Below, one piece after another: positions 36,128 through 49,383 of a stretch of 64,000 nucleotides of DNA. How positions within the stretch are numbered: the first letter of the stretch is position 1; every line of letters starts with the position of its first letter. Below the pieces are notes generated by a model. That model was not told the origin of the DNA. It saw only the letters and a program-made list of their open reading frames with translations, and searched no databases. A program made the position numbers and the translations under genes. Source of the stretch: Brachionus manjavacas (Eukaryota; Rotifera; Eurotatoria; Ploima; Brachionidae); contig JAHQIY010000016.1 of assembly GCA_019054805.1 (NCBI GenBank), positions 124,001 to 188,000 on the forward strand, in the 5' to 3' direction.

Positions 36128-36370
36128 TCAGTTCAAAATAAAAGTTAATCTATCTAAAAATGTTTTTCTAAGGGATATATATCGGTCATCTTCAGAATTT
36201 TGTTTTACTTTTGTGATAGTAAATTCAACTATATTAGTAGGACTATTTTTAAAATCTAGTTGGATTAAAAGATTCCTAATTATTAAGTTTTGTGGTTGCT
36301 GAATTTCAAAAAGATGTTCTAGCCCAATTAGCGTCTGATACGAACTGACCTTAATCTTAGGTTGGTCAAG
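36128..36370 (-). CDS. Orphan terminal exon resembling the C-terminus of lysosomal alpha-mannosidase
   Basis: A pyrimidine-rich acceptor ending TTTTAG precedes an 80-codon open frame and stop. The protein reads KIKVSSYQTLIGLEHLFEIQ, NLLIQLDFKN, IVEFTITKVKQN. In GH38 alpha-mannosidases the C-terminal beta domain has an LLRFEH(Q/L)-F..E core, then a ...DLFS..F.ITxLxE.TL segment, matching in order and spacing. I found no other mannosidase exons upstream on this strand within the next 2 kb, and no active-site region. It may be the last exon of a gene with very long introns, or a relic of a partial duplication. The assignment rests on remembered family pattern. Confidence 0.4.
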   Translation of the reverse strand, partial: LDQPKIKVSSYQTLIGLEHLFEIQQPQNLIIRNLLIQLDFKNSPTNIVEFTITKVKQNSEDDRYISLRKTFLDRLTFILN

Positions 36371-37861
36371 CTAAAACAAAAGCAATTGTTATCATCATGA
36401 AAAAAATTCCAATTATTTTTAAATTGTTTTTAACTTTTGACAAAGATTCAAATCAAAAATCCACAAATTTTATGGGTTAGACTTAATAGGGCTCGGTTTC
36501 TTTCTCTCGAAATTGTATTGTTTCAGTACTGATTTAACTAGAGGTCTTCTGAATTTGTTCGCTTTAACAAACAAATATTCTAGTTTACTGGAAATTGTCA
36601 TTTGCTAAACTCGGCTGAGTATTTAAGTTCTAGATTTTTTTAAAATTCAAAATATACCTATCTTTCAAAATTTTTAAGCTTTTTTATTTTATGTTTCAGA
36701 TTCAGCCTTTCGATGCAAATTCGAATTCATGATTTTCTATTTATTTAGTTTTTAGAAAACACCTAAGATCTTTAAACAAAAAAAGGTTTAAATTTTTCCC
36801 TCGAATTCTTTCTTTTTATTTAAAAATTTTCAAAGACCTTTAAATTTTTTAATTACGTTCTTTTTTATCTGTTCGAATGATTAATAAAATTTTAGATCAA
36901 AATTTTCAGTTCATTTAGAAGATTTGCCAATTTTAGAGTTAGTGTTTAAATTTTTTTTTTAATTATTTATTAATAATTAATAATTAAAAAAAATATTATT
37001 ATATAATTAATTAATTAATACTTCATTAGTTATTTATTAATGTCCAAATTCAAAACTTTAGTTGAACATTTAAATTTGGAAACCAATCCGCTTGACACCA
37101 CCATTTTTTTTTTTTTTTCAATTAAGGCTAAAAAAATTCTTCAAAATCCTTAAGGAGGTTATATCTAAAAAAATTAAAAATTAGTTTATCTGATAAAGTG
37201 CGCCTAATCATAAACTGTAGTCATATATATCAATTTCGAGTTTAATAACCATCATCAGATTCTATCAATCCTCGTGAATTTTTTTCAAATTTAAGCTGGT
37301 AAATTATTAAAAAATTTTTTGTTCAAATTTTAAAAATATTACATTTATTTTTTGTTTTCCTTTATTAATTTTTTTTATTACTTAGAATAGTTAACTAATA
37401 TTTCAATTGATAAATAGTAAAATTTTCTTTATTTTTTAAGGCCCTTTATTTTTTCTATCACTTTCTATGCTATCTATTCAAATGAAATTTAAACTATTCT
37501 AAATTAGTCAATTTTTGTTTTATTCAAAACTTTAACATAGAAAAAGGCAACAAATGTGAAAAGCAAAGCCTAGTCAAACAAATTTGAAATTTGGATATGA
37601 TGGCATTTGGCAAAGTTTTTTGATTTTATTATCTAAGCTTATAGCTTTAAATAGTCTGAATATTTTTGAGCCATAATGCTTAATAAGCGTGGTAGAGATA
37701 CAATTATGGGTAAAAAGGGACAAGTGCATAGTCATCATTTGGATACTTAGAGTTTTATTAAATCCTTAGATAAACCGATTTAAAACTCGATTTTTAATTT
37801 GGCTTAGTCTCTAGATTAAGTTTTTATATAGGATGCTTAGCATTTAAAAACTAGATATAAA
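36371..37861. other. AT-rich stretch
   Basis: No convincing gene. A 43-codon basic frame on the minus strand (36470-36601) was seen and is discussed among rejected items. Confidence 0.4.
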
Positions 37862-37901
37862 CTCGTGTCCGAACCAAGATTATGATTTGGTCGGACACAA
37901 G
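37862..37901. repeat. Short perfect-type hairpin
   Basis: CTCGTGTCCGAACCAAG and TTTGGTCGGACACAAG pair with one bulge around an 8-nt loop. It is GC-richer than its surroundings. It is too short for a typical pre-miRNA without extension of the stem. Confidence 0.5.
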
Positions 37902-38132
37902 TTGATACAAGTAACAGGTAATTTGGATAGGTTGTAAAGCGGGTCTTGAATAAATAAATACTTTTTTTTAAACACTTGAAACTAGGACTTTACAAGAGAT
38001 GATGATAGCTTGAAAATTTGAGGTATTATTTTTCTTGTTTTTCTCAAATTGTTTATTTTGTAGTTTGAATGCGCTGAACTTTAGGATTAAATATCAATTT
38101 TTTTTCTCTTTCAAATATTTCAAATAAATTAG

Positions 38133-38474
38133 AAGCGAACAAAATCCCATCGTCTAAACGAGCAGTGGTGAACAACAACAATGAGCACAAAAACAACAAT
38201 TTCAAGTTAGAACTAGCAAATAATAAAATTGAAATTAAAATATGCTCCAGGTAAGCTATTTAGAAAAGAAAATACCGAGTTAAATTAAATTTAAATTCAA
38301 CTAAACCGTAAGAGAAAAATATATGAATAAATAACATGATTTTGGTCTTGCAAAGTTTTCATTCACTTGAAATTAGATGTTTTTAGCTCCTGCGATTTAG
38401 TCATCTCTCCTATGAGACTTGTTCAAGAGCGCCAACAAAATCTGGTTTCAAGCAGTTCTTTTCAGTTTTCCTAA
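38133..38474 (+). CDS. Two-exon 3' end of an unidentified gene
   Basis: A 118-nt exon (38133-38250) with AG before it and GT after it is open in one phase (IPSSKRAVVNNNNEHKNNN, LELANNKIEIKICS). It joins in phase to 38387-38474, which has a TTTTAG acceptor and reads SCDLVISPMRLVQERQQNLV then SSSSFQFS and a stop. The two pieces share phase and both have far better codon texture than nearby sequence, so splicing is plausible. No upstream exon with a start codon was found. The product is polar, Asn/Ser-rich and without a motif I know. Confidence 0.35.
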
Positions 38475-39573
38475 TGAAGCAATCTGAATCAAACTACTAG
38501 GATGATGCTTTTCTGTCTAATTTGAATTGTAATCTTGTTCGACAATGAGTTTAAATAATAAAACTTAATTCCTGCAGCTAAAGGGCTTCTAAACTATATA
38601 AATAAACTAAATTTTAGAAATTTTTTAAACTAAATTTTTTCTTTAGATTTTTTGTGAAATTTAGAATATCATTCTTGTGAATTTTGATATTGCGTAGGCG
38701 TTTTGCACTGATTGAAAGTAAAAGGTTAGAATAAAGGCTCTATGAAGCTTTTGTTTTACGTTCAGTGAAAAAGCCTAGACGCAAAATTTAAATTCGGATT
38801 TTCATCTTCCGGGCTTTCAAATTCAAAAGAAAATTATAGCTTTTGACCGAAATGAGTAATTTTTAAAATTTTCATTAAAAAAATATTTAATTTGATTTTA
38901 AATTTTTTGTCTTTACTCTGGTCCAAATCAAATATCGTAGACATGTTAATTGGAGACTAATAAATCACATTATTTTTTATTTGTTTGTTTTTTTTCTAAA
39001 TTGAAGCTTTACGTTATTTGGAAAGCATTTTTTGCATTTTTAACTTTAAATTTCAAAATATAAAAATTTATATGATTGATAATACCGTCAATGGTTTTGG
39101 GTACTATTCAAATACTGAATTAAATAATTAGAGAAAATCAAATTTTATGAGAAATTTTCATCTTTAAACTTTTTTAATTCAGTGCTTTGTTTTATTTTGA
39201 TTTGATTTAATCCTAAGTTAAATTCTTTTTATATTTTAGCAAAAGTTTAATAAAATATTTTTTTTAAAATATATTTTGATTAAATTTTTTTTTATTTGGT
39301 GCAAATTAAAAAAAAATATTTTTACAAATTTTTGAAAATAACCAAAGTTAGTCAAAAGTTAAATTTTTCAAATTATTTAAGGTTTTTAAATTAAGCCTAA
39401 ATACACATGCAATTAAATAACTAGATTTTTTTAATTATTATAAGAATTTAATTAATTAAAAAAGCCGATTATTAAAAAATTAGGATTTTTTTATCATTTT
39501 TTTCAACACAATTTATAACTTAATTTATGTGTTTTTTAAATTAAAATTTTTTAGTTTAATCATTGTTTTACTT
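38475..39573. other. AT-rich stretch
   Basis: About 1.1 kb without recognisable frames or repeats. Confidence 0.5.
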
Positions 39574-40734
39574 TTATTCAAAAATCACTGATGATTCACT
39601 GATGCATTTGGAGTTATGGCTTGTTAAGTTAAATCTATTATTAAGTATGTAGCCTCTGGCGCAAATGCATTTGAAAGTGCCTGGTAAATTCAAACAAGCC
39701 TCATTCTGGCTTGTTTTGCAATCATGACTCGACAAAAGACACTCATCAATATCAATGCAAATTTTATGCTCATTTGAATAGACATAGCCCACAGGACAAT
39801 CACAAGTAATATTAAACTTGTTTAGCCTCAAATCCTCAAAGCTGTTGTTTTCATGTTCGCTGAATTTACAAATTCCATTTCCAATTTTGAAACAAGGATT
39901 TAATTCTGAACTAGTGCATTCTTGGTAATAGTTTTTCCACTGAAAATTCAATTTCTTTTTCAATTTTGAGTACAATTTGCCGCAGCAAGGGTCCGGACAA
40001 AAGCTTAACTCGGCACATTTAAAATCCTCGCTTATTAGGGATTCTGTAGCTGGACAAAAATTTAAATAAAATCTTCTAAACAACGGGTTTCTTCTCAGAG
40101 TATACCAGCACAAATAGTAAGATGCAGTAGCTCGAAAATTAAACAATTGCCAGTTATCTTCAAAATTTTTTATCAAATCTATTAATTTATTAGAATTCTT
40201 TTCATACCGACTAGTGCCTCTATTTATTCTAGAAAAAAGATTAGGCAAAAAATCAAAAAAAAATCCTTTATTTGTTTACAAAGTTATTTCTCCAACATAT
40301 TCCAAGCATTTGAAAGCAGATAATTCACAGTTGTCCACTACTTCGGGAAACAGATTGATAATAGGTGGATCTGGAAACGATACCATAAAAGTAGCTTTGT
40401 CATAATATATCTTCTTCAAGCCCATTGATACATCATAGTAATTCATTAATTGAGCGTTTTCTTTAGAATAAATTCGCCAATCTATCTCCCAAAATTTGTG
40501 TTCCCCAATGTAATATGAGCTTAATTTGAGATAGGTAAAATATAATTCTATTTTATTTAGAATTAGATCAATTTGATGTAAAAAAGTTAAATTGGCAATG
40601 TTTTCAGAATTTTGAATATCTGTGTATTTGATTCCCTTTGGTGCAAGTTCTTCAAAAACATCTGGGTCAAGATCAACTTCATGGCCATCTAATGACGAAA
40701 AAAAGATGCTTAAAGCTAACAAATTTATATTCAT
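39574..40734 (-). CDS. Secreted cysteine-rich protein with a calcium-binding EGF domain
   Basis: Two exons, 40734..40280 and 40228..39574, joined in phase 2 across a 51-nt intron; 369 aa. A signal peptide (MNINLLALSIFFSSLDG) starts the protein. The first 250 residues are a unique domain with paired cysteines (DNCELSAFKCLEYVGE, CWYTLRRNPLFRRFY, ELSFCPDPCCGKLYSKL) and no membrane segment. The C-terminal third has an EGF-like module (CDCPVGYVYSNEHKIC) followed by a canonical calcium-binding EGF (DIDECLLSSHDC, ACLNLPGTFKCICARGY) that includes the DxDE start and the aromatic/Gly end. It should be secreted and calcium-binding. I do not recognise the N-terminal domain. The gene is in tandem with PPM1G, about 515 bp downstream of its end. 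Confidence 0.75.
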
Positions 40735-41249
40735 TTTTTTAGTAAGATTTTGTCTATATTTAGAGAAATTTTATCTAACACTTTGGGCTTGGCAACTTGA
40801 TTTTTGAGAAAAAAAATTTATTCTTTGGGCAACGAGAAAATTTTTTAAAAAATTTATTTTTAAAGACAAAAAAATCAAACAAAAATGTCGTTTATATTTT
40901 AAAATATACTGAACAACAAAAAAAATACAAATAAATGAATGAAATAAGACTAATTTACTATGAAGAAATAAATCATTTTTTTTTAAGAAAAAAAAAAGAT
41001 TCTTTACATCATCCAGAAAAAATGGAATAGCTCAGAATAGAAGAATTGAATGATATGTGAACAAATTGGAAAAATAATTTACATTTTTCTTCAAAAAACT
41101 AACAAAGCCTGTTCTATAAATTTAATTTAGTTTCAAATTTTATTTTTTCAAAATGTAAAGATTTTGTTTTTTTTTTTTATTTTTCCCTAAAAAAAAATGC
41201 GGTCAATAAAAAAATAGATATATATTTTACCAATTTTAAAAACCTCATT
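40735..41249. other. Spacer between the EGF gene and PPM1G
   Basis: AT-rich, with the PPM1G 3' UTR on the right and the EGF-gene promoter on the left. I see no other feature. Confidence 0.5.
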
Positions 41250-43425
41250 TTACTCAGATTCCTGTTTGAGTTTTTTGGTATCAGCCTGGTTGATTTCAAT
41301 TTTGGACTTTTCGTTTTCTTCCTCATGTGTTCTTTTTAAATTGTTCTTTTCAATATCTCCGTTTCCTATTTTGAGCAAAATTTTTCTAAATGGATTGAAT
41401 GTGATTATAATACATGTCATATTATCACAACCAGTTCCGTCACCCTCCGCATCTGGTGCCAAACAATGCATGAACAACTCCTCGCAAATGAGCGACAGTT
41501 TAGCATAGTTGGCATTAAGCCTTTCTTGGACGTAGTCACAAACTTCTTGACTGGACATAAAATTCCAAATACCATCACAGGCGAGAATCATAAAATTGTC
41601 CTTGGCCGGATCAATGTCCAAAACCTTGAGGTCTGGCAACGGGGTGATCATTTGTTCGCTGAGAGAAAGAGTTTTGTTTGCTTTGTAAGTGTGATCTCCG
41701 ATAGCGCGGGACAGATTCAGACCAGCGTTCACTCTACCATCTTTGGTCACAGTACCGCCTGCTTTTTCTATTCTTTCGCGCTCAATTTCATCTTCCGGCT
41801 TATGATCAAATGACATTTCTATGGCTTTTCCATCGCGGCATACTACGCAGCGTGAATCGCCGGCGTTTGCCACATATAGCTTTGTTTCTTTTAACAAAGC
41901 AACTACCGCTGTGCACCCACTGTCATATCCGGGTCGTGAGTCCAAGCTGAAACTTTGAGCCGCTTCTATATCTATTTCCTCCTCTTCATCCTCTTCTTCT
42001 TCATAATCATCATCATCATCGTCATCATCATCATCATCTTCATCATCATCATCATCCTCCTCCTCACTCTCTTCTTCTCCTTCTTCTTCATCATCTTCCT
42101 CGTCATAATCATCGTCTTCTTCTTCTTCTTCTTCTTCATTGTTTCCTCCTTCATCTCTTTCGCCACACTTGACCTTGCTAGTTTTTGAACTTTTCAAATC
42201 TTGTTTTAGCTTTCTATTAACAACTCCTGCAATTAATTTAGCGATTAAATTTGTACTAGATGATTTTTTGGCTGATTTAGCGTTTTTTTCTTCCACAGAG
42301 CCGTTTTTTTCGGCTTCATCTTTTTTTTTTGCATCACCATTGACTTCTGGTTGATTGCTTGAGCTTTTTTCACAGTCGTTTTCCTTATTTTCTTCATTGG
42401 AAGAGCCTGCTTGACCATTGGAGCCATTCAAGATAGTGTTATCGGACGCAATAGACGAAACGTCATCTATTACCAAAGAAGTGGACTTTTTGCGTATGGG
42501 AGACAGCTTAATTTCCTCCTTGGTCAACTTTTTGGCATCACCAGACATCGATGCTGATTTGGACAATGAGTTTTCGGCAACCTGCAGCGAACTCGACTCG
42601 CAAATCAGGCCTGATTTTTGCGAGTCGCTGATTTCGCCCAAATTGGACGCTTCGTCGAACTCTTGGCCATGTGCGCAATTTTCTTGGTCAACAGTGGAAT
42701 TTTTTTTAATTTCATCCATGTCTCTTTCTTCTTGTTCCTGAAAAGTGGCTGGTTTTTCGTCTAGCGATGACGACGCTCGAATTAAGCCCTTTTTTTTCAA
42801 AGTCCGCCTCACTTTGTTCTCTGTCTTGGTATAGCGCTTAAGAACTTCTTCCAATGGCATGGTCGCTTCGTCGTAAAGCTGAGCAGCCTCGTTTTCGTAC
42901 TCGGGCTCTTCGTCGTTTTCCGAATTGGCCGATTCGTGGCCGTTCTCTTCTTTTTCATCTTTGACCGAGGTTTTTCGACTTGACAAGTCCCTTAGCTCTT
43001 TTAATTCCCCCAGAGCTTCGGGCGTCAGCAACGACTCATCAAATTTGAGAAATAGATTTTTCAATGCTTCCTCCAGATTTCCCTTTGAGTAATCTTCAAG
43101 TTTTTTCAGAAATTCTGGCAAATACTTGGCACAATAGAGCGCCACTTCTGGCCCGCCGTGACCATCATAAACGGCGAAAAATGAAGTCTTGTCATCAAAG
43201 TCTAATATCGAATTGTGAGCATCCTAAATTTTAGTTTTTAAATTTTTTTATTCAAACTATTTTTTAGGAAAATAAAATAAAAAAAAAAATTTTTTTTTAA
43301 AAATTAAAACTAACCTCTTGGTTAGTTCTCCAGCCTTGCATTGATGAGGCGCCGAACGACATGTGCTCGTTGTCGCCATCCATCGATTCTTTGTTTGTAT
43401 TTGGCTCGGATAGATAGGCACCCAT
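41250..43425 (-). CDS. PPM1G: Protein phosphatase 1G (PP2C family, Mg/Mn-dependent)
   Basis: Two exons, 43425..43315 and 43223..41250, joined in phase 0 across a 91-nt intron; 694 aa. The N-terminus MGAYLSEPN, with Gly2 available for myristoylation, and GASSMQGWRTNQEDAHN match PPM1G. The catalytic domain is split by a long insert as in the family: FFAVYDGHGG (metal-binding Asp and Gly), then, after about 330 residues, GYDSGCTAVVALL, VANAGDSRCVV, FDHKPEDEIERERIEKAGG, LNLSRAIGDHTYK, LACDGIWNFMSSQEV and GCDNMTCIII. The insert contains Ser-rich segments and an almost pure Asp/Glu run of about 60 residues encoded by GAT/GAA/GAG triplets, longer than in vertebrate PPM1G. It is a nuclear Ser/Thr phosphatase linked to splicing factors and histone exchange. 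The C-terminus has a Lys-rich NLS-like end. The gene lies head-to-head with DLD. Confidence 0.94.
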
Positions 43426-43974
43426 TCTCCTTTTGTGCTAATTTTTTTATTCCTGACTTTTAGAAATTAAGAATGAGATCTAAATTTGAAATTTAATAAA
43501 TAAAAAAAAACAAGTCTAAAAATGCATTTAAAATGCTACGCACGTGTAATATAAATGAAATTTTTTGCTTGAAAAATATTTAAAATTTAGTAGCTAAACA
43601 TGTCAAAATTAAGATATTTTATGAACAATTTTACGAGCAGAATTTTTTTAAAAAAATTATCAAATTTTTTGCCGATTTTTCAAAACAGAATAAAAAATTA
43701 AATAAAAATTTTCTAAAAAGCAAAAGTAAAAAAAATTTTCTTGTTTAATTCAATTCGATTTTCCTTGATATTCCTATCCATAATTTGGTTCGATTTAAGA
43801 TTTTGAAAACTTTAATATGCACCCAATTTAAACCTAATTTTAAGCTATCTGATGCGTCGCTGTATTCTCATATTAATGCTTATATAAAACCCTGTATATT
43901 TCTTACATTATAGAATTGATTTTTTTTCATAAACTAAGTTTATTCTAAAACAAAGGCGCCTAAAACTCAGCAAG
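43426..43974. promoter_or_regulatory. Bidirectional promoter region between PPM1G and DLD
   Basis: 549 bp separate the two divergent start codons. The sequence is AT-rich with no clear TATA box at a fixed distance from either start. Assignment as a shared promoter is by position only. Confidence 0.4.
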
Positions 43975-45830
<1,856 letters not shown>

Positions 45831-46848
45831 ATACTACGGAATGTAAAAGTTTACGAATAAGTTTATTTTAGTTTTCGAAAAGAAAATATCAAATTTGATT
45901 CAAATTAATTTTAAATTTTTAATAAATATTTAATACTTTAGATTATTATTTTATTTTATGAATGGATTTCAAGTAGTTAAAATTTAAGCTAAAATCATAA
46001 AATTTCGGACCAAGATTAATCTTTCGGATTTATTGCCTTAAATCAATTAATTTGAAAATTTTTTTGCTTAAAAATTTAAAATCAAAGGGCAGGGACCAGC
46101 CCTTAATTTAATTTTTGGAAATGAGTTTTTTAAAAATTAAAAGGGCTGGTCCCTAAAATCTTTATTCTCAAGTTAATTATTTAATCTGTTTTATTTGCTA
46201 AATTCAAATTATCAAAATCCATCATTTAAAGTTAAAAAGCTCTTACGTTGTTTACAAGAATTTTTATTAAAATTTAAGAATCTTAACAATAAATAAACAT
46301 ACTTGCTAATTATAATATTATTTTAAATAAAGATGAATCAATCATCAATATTAAATTTTTTGATTAATTTTTTTTTTTATTATTTTTAACTCATTGTAGA
46401 ATGTTTAATTGTTCTAATAAAAATTTGAAAACTTCGTTGACAAAAAAGTAAAACAAAAAGTGGACAAAAAAATCGGAGATGCTTTTACCATTAATTTCTA
46501 AATTTTGGAAACGGAATTACGACTTCATGGAAAAATAAGGACGATATTATAATAATTAGATTTAATTGACTATTGCCAATAATGAAATAAGTTGAATTTT
46601 CTTTGGTTTTTAGAAAAATGTTGCTATCTTAAATAAGTAATATAAAATGACTTCAAAGAAAAAAAAATATTCTTAATTTGAGAAAAAATTTATTATTTAG
46701 AATGGCGAATTAATTTTCTTTGTAATTTTAATTTTAAAAATTCTGGAAAAAATTTTACGGTTGAAAGATAAAAAAAAAATTAGTAATGACATAAGCATTA
46801 AATGACAACTATAAATAGAATAATTAAAAAAAAACTTTAATAATTAAA
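45831..46848. other. Spacer between DLD and the lipocalin cluster
   Basis: AT-rich. A strong hairpin at 46091-46154 is the only structured element seen. Confidence 0.5.
46091..46154. repeat. Strong 64-nt hairpin downstream of DLD
   Basis: AGGGACCAGCCCTT on the left is perfectly complementary to AAGGGCTGGTCCCT on the right; the stem continues with a small bulge through AT pairs to a loop near 46118-46130. GC content of the stem is far above the surroundings. It could be a folded noncoding RNA, a small foldback element or a transcription end structure. Confidence 0.6.
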
Positions 46849-47466
46849 ATGAAGGTTTTTGTAGCTCTGACAATTATCTTATTATCAAAGTATTCTGAAA
46901 CCCTAGAACTTTTCCAATCATGCATTAATAGTCCTGTGATTCCAGACTTTAACTTGAACTCAGTAATTTTTTTTTTTTAATTTTTTTTAGTTTTCTATTT
47001 GAATTTTAAGTTTATGGGAAAATGGTATCAAGTGTCATGCATTGCACCTATTCCGATAGAATTTAATTTTGACTGTATCACTATTGAATACCAGTCAAAA
47101 ACCAATAATGTAATTTCTATTAATAGCACTGGTTTTGTTCCAAGTACAAATATAAGCTTTAGCATAAATGGTGAAGCTACAGTGAACGATTTTTCGAAAC
47201 CCAACATACTAAAAGCTGAGTATTTTAAAGGGACAGTAAGTTATCTTTTGCAAAGGGATTATCATATTTGGAAAACTGACTACACTCAATATGCTGTGGT
47301 ATATTCTTGCTCGTCAAATTGGCTCTATAGATCACAAACTCTTCTAATTTTGTCCAGAGCTAAAAGTTTAGGCCTTTCAATTCAAGAAGATCTAGGAAAT
47401 TTCCTAAATGAAAACGGCATTGATGCAGATGAATTAAAACCAACCTTACAAAGATGCAATAATTAG
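46849..47466 (+). CDS. Lipocalin (apolipoprotein D-like), copy A
   Basis: Two exons, 46849-46962 and 47011-47466, joined in phase 0 after PDFNLNS; 189 aa. A signal peptide (MKVFVALTIILLSKYSETLE) precedes CINSPVIPDF. The first lipocalin signature is FMGKWYQVSC (G-x-W), the second is TDYTQYAVVYSC, followed by the third, LLILSRAKSLG, with the conserved Arg. The C-terminal helix and final cysteine pair (RCNN end) fit apolipoprotein D-type lipocalins, which carry small hydrophobic ligands outside the cell. It is the most divergent of the four copies here. A TATAAATA box lies about 32-40 nt upstream. Two same-strand genes (A and B) are followed by two minus-strand copies. Confidence 0.85.
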
Positions 47467-48005
47467 ATTGAGATAAATCAATTAGTCGAAAATTTTTTTA
47501 TAAATTTAGTTAGATACGAAAATCATCACACTAAAATGTGTTATTTAGTTAAAGAAGACTTAAAATTATGACTTTTAAAATAAAAGATTGAATTTTATTT
47601 TTAGAATTTTAGTTGAATAGACCAAAAAGCACTTTTAAATTTCCAAAATTTGTAATAAATTATTTCTTAATATTTTTGTTTCATAATTTTTCGAAATATT
47701 TTCGCATCATCCAAGTCTGACTATGTATGACATGAAAGTTACACAATATTTGATTATTGTATTTTATTTATCTAGGGATAATGAGTTGACAAAAAATTAA
47801 ATTTATAAAAATATTTTTTTTATGGGATCTACCTTTATTAAGCAACTCAATTAAATAATGAAAAATCAAATATATTCAAAATACCTTTTTATTAGACTGT
47901 GTTTAACAATCATTCCACCTTAGCTCATGCAACATAAACGTGAACTTTGTAAATAACTCCCAATATTTAAGGAATATTTTTTTCTATTTTAGATTTAAAT
48001 TAGAA
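47467..48005. other. Spacer between lipocalin copies A and B
   Basis: 3' UTR of copy A and promoter of copy B; AT-rich with nothing else visible. Confidence 0.5.
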
Positions 48006-48714
48006 ATGAAAATTTTCTCAATAATTTCAATAATTTCAATTGCATTAATATCTTCCAGTAATGCAAGTATTTTTGGCTTTTGGTTTGGAAGAGAATGTCC
48101 AAATTCACCATTAATACCTGATTTTGACTTAAATCGAGTAATCCTTAACTAAAAACTATGAATTATCTTTATTTATTATGGATTATTATTAATATTAAAA
48201 CTAGTATGTGGGAAAATGGTACGAGATTGAACGAAAGCCTGTAATTTTTGAACGAAATCTAAAATGCGTCACTGCTGAATATGCTTTAAAAGACAATGGA
48301 AGAATTTCGGTAAAAAACTCGGGAACAAATGTGTAAGAAATGGAAAAAAAAATTTTCAAATCTAATTTAAAATTTTTAAGAAATACTAATGAAACAACAT
48401 CAACTTTGGGTGAAGCTTTTGTGCCAAATCCGAGTGAACCTAATAAGCTGGTTGTTGAATTTCCGAATCAAATTCTCGGATTTGACATTTCAAACCAAGG
48501 CAATTATCATGTATGGAGAACAGATTACAGCAACTATGCTTTAGTTTATTCATGCAGAGTTTATTTTGGATTTATTAAATTCGAAGCTACTTGGCTTCTT
48601 TCTCGAACAAAAAATTTGAGTGCAGAAAATTCAGCAGAACTTAAAACCTTCTTGTCCAACAATGGAGTCGATGTTAACAATTTAGAGAAAGTTGAACAGA
48701 ATTGTAGTAATTAA
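48006..48714 (+). CDS. Lipocalin (apolipoprotein D-like), copy B
   Basis: Three exons, 48006-48137, 48205-48332 and 48381-48714; 197 aa, phases consistent. The signal peptide MKIFSIISIISIALISSSNA precedes ECPNSPLIPDFDLNR. The first intron falls directly before the YVGKWYEIER motif, exactly where copy A has its only intron; the second falls after NSGTNV. Other signatures: LKCVTAEYALKDNG, PNSxEPNKL-like NPSEPNKLVVEF, TDYSNYALVYSC, ATWLLSRTKNL. The family binds small hydrophobic ligands. Its stop lies only about 75 bp from the stop of copy C, so the two are tail to tail. Confidence 0.87.
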
Positions 48715-48790
48715 ACAAACATTATTTAAATGGCTTTATTTAAATAAAATTTTTAAAAAATACTTATAAAAATTTATTTTCCAAAAATAT

Positions 48791-49366
48791 TCAATTACAG
48801 CTTTGATCAATTAACTCATATTTTGACACATCGATTTTTAGTGATTTTCCTAGATCTTTTAATTGCTGAATAGTTTGAGGATCTAAAGTCTTGGTTCTAG
48901 ACAAAATCCAAGATATTTCGAATTTGATCAAGCCTGGGACAACTTGAGTACACGAATAGACCATAGCATAATTATCGTAGTCTGTTGTAAGAACAATGTA
49001 ATCACCTGTATTTTCAAGTATTGTTATTCCATCAACAACTACTGGAAGAACAACCTTGAGCTTGTTTGGTTCAGCGCTATTTGGAGCATAAGCATAGCCG
49101 ACCACATTTGAGTCTTTTTGTTTGACAGTGTTGAAACCATAGTTTTCGACTCTGATGGCAGTTTCATTCAAAACACTATATGTGGCAGTGACACACTGTA
49201 AATCTTTTTCGAAGATATAAGGAAAGCGTTCCAATTCGAACCATTTACCAAGATATCTTGATTGGTCAAAATCTGGCATAACTGGGACTGTGTGACATGT
49301 TCCGATTGATTGAGCATAACTTTGACCCAAAGTAATTAAAAGTATTGAGCTTATCAGGACCTGCAT
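48791..49366 (-). CDS. Lipocalin (apolipoprotein D-like), copy C, intronless
   Basis: A single exon of 191 codons. The signal peptide MQVLISSILLITLGQSYAQ is followed by CHTVPVMPDFDQSRYLGKWF, where copies A and B carry an intron but this gene does not. LQCVTATYSVLNET, NSAEPNKLKVVLP, TDYDNYAMVYSC and ISWILSRTKTLDP are the family blocks; the last residues IDQSCN keep the terminal cysteine. It is about 91% identical to copy D 6 kb away. A TATATAAAA box is present upstream, and GATA-type sites (TTATC on the plus strand) occur in the duplicated upstream region. Lack of introns suggests origin by retroposition or intron loss before the C/D duplication. Confidence 0.92.
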   Translation of the reverse strand: MQVLISSILLITLGQSYAQSIGTCHTVPVMPDFDQSRYLGKWFELERFPYIFEKDLQCVTATYSVLNETAIRVENYGFNTVKQKDSNVVGYAYAPNSAEPNKLKVVLPVVVDGITILENTGDYIVLTTDYDNYAMVYSCTQVVPGLIKFEISWILSRTKTLDPQTIQQLKDLGKSLKIDVSKYELIDQSCN

Positions 49367-49383
49367 TTCGGATTTTTAAACTA

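Noticed and set aside
36470-36601. A 43-codon basic frame on the minus strand (MTISSKLEYLFVKANK and on)
   Set aside because: Protein-like composition, but no promoter, splice or family signal, and frames of this length are expected by chance. It could be an exon of the gene carrying the mannosidase-like exon, which I cannot show.
36950-37030. Runs of TAATTAAT and similar
   Set aside because: Ordinary AT low-complexity sequence.
41955-42188. Open frames opposite and beside the PPM1G acidic run (poly-Ile/Phe, poly-Met/Lys)
   Set aside because: They are by-products of GAT/GAA triplet repeats in a real coding exon.
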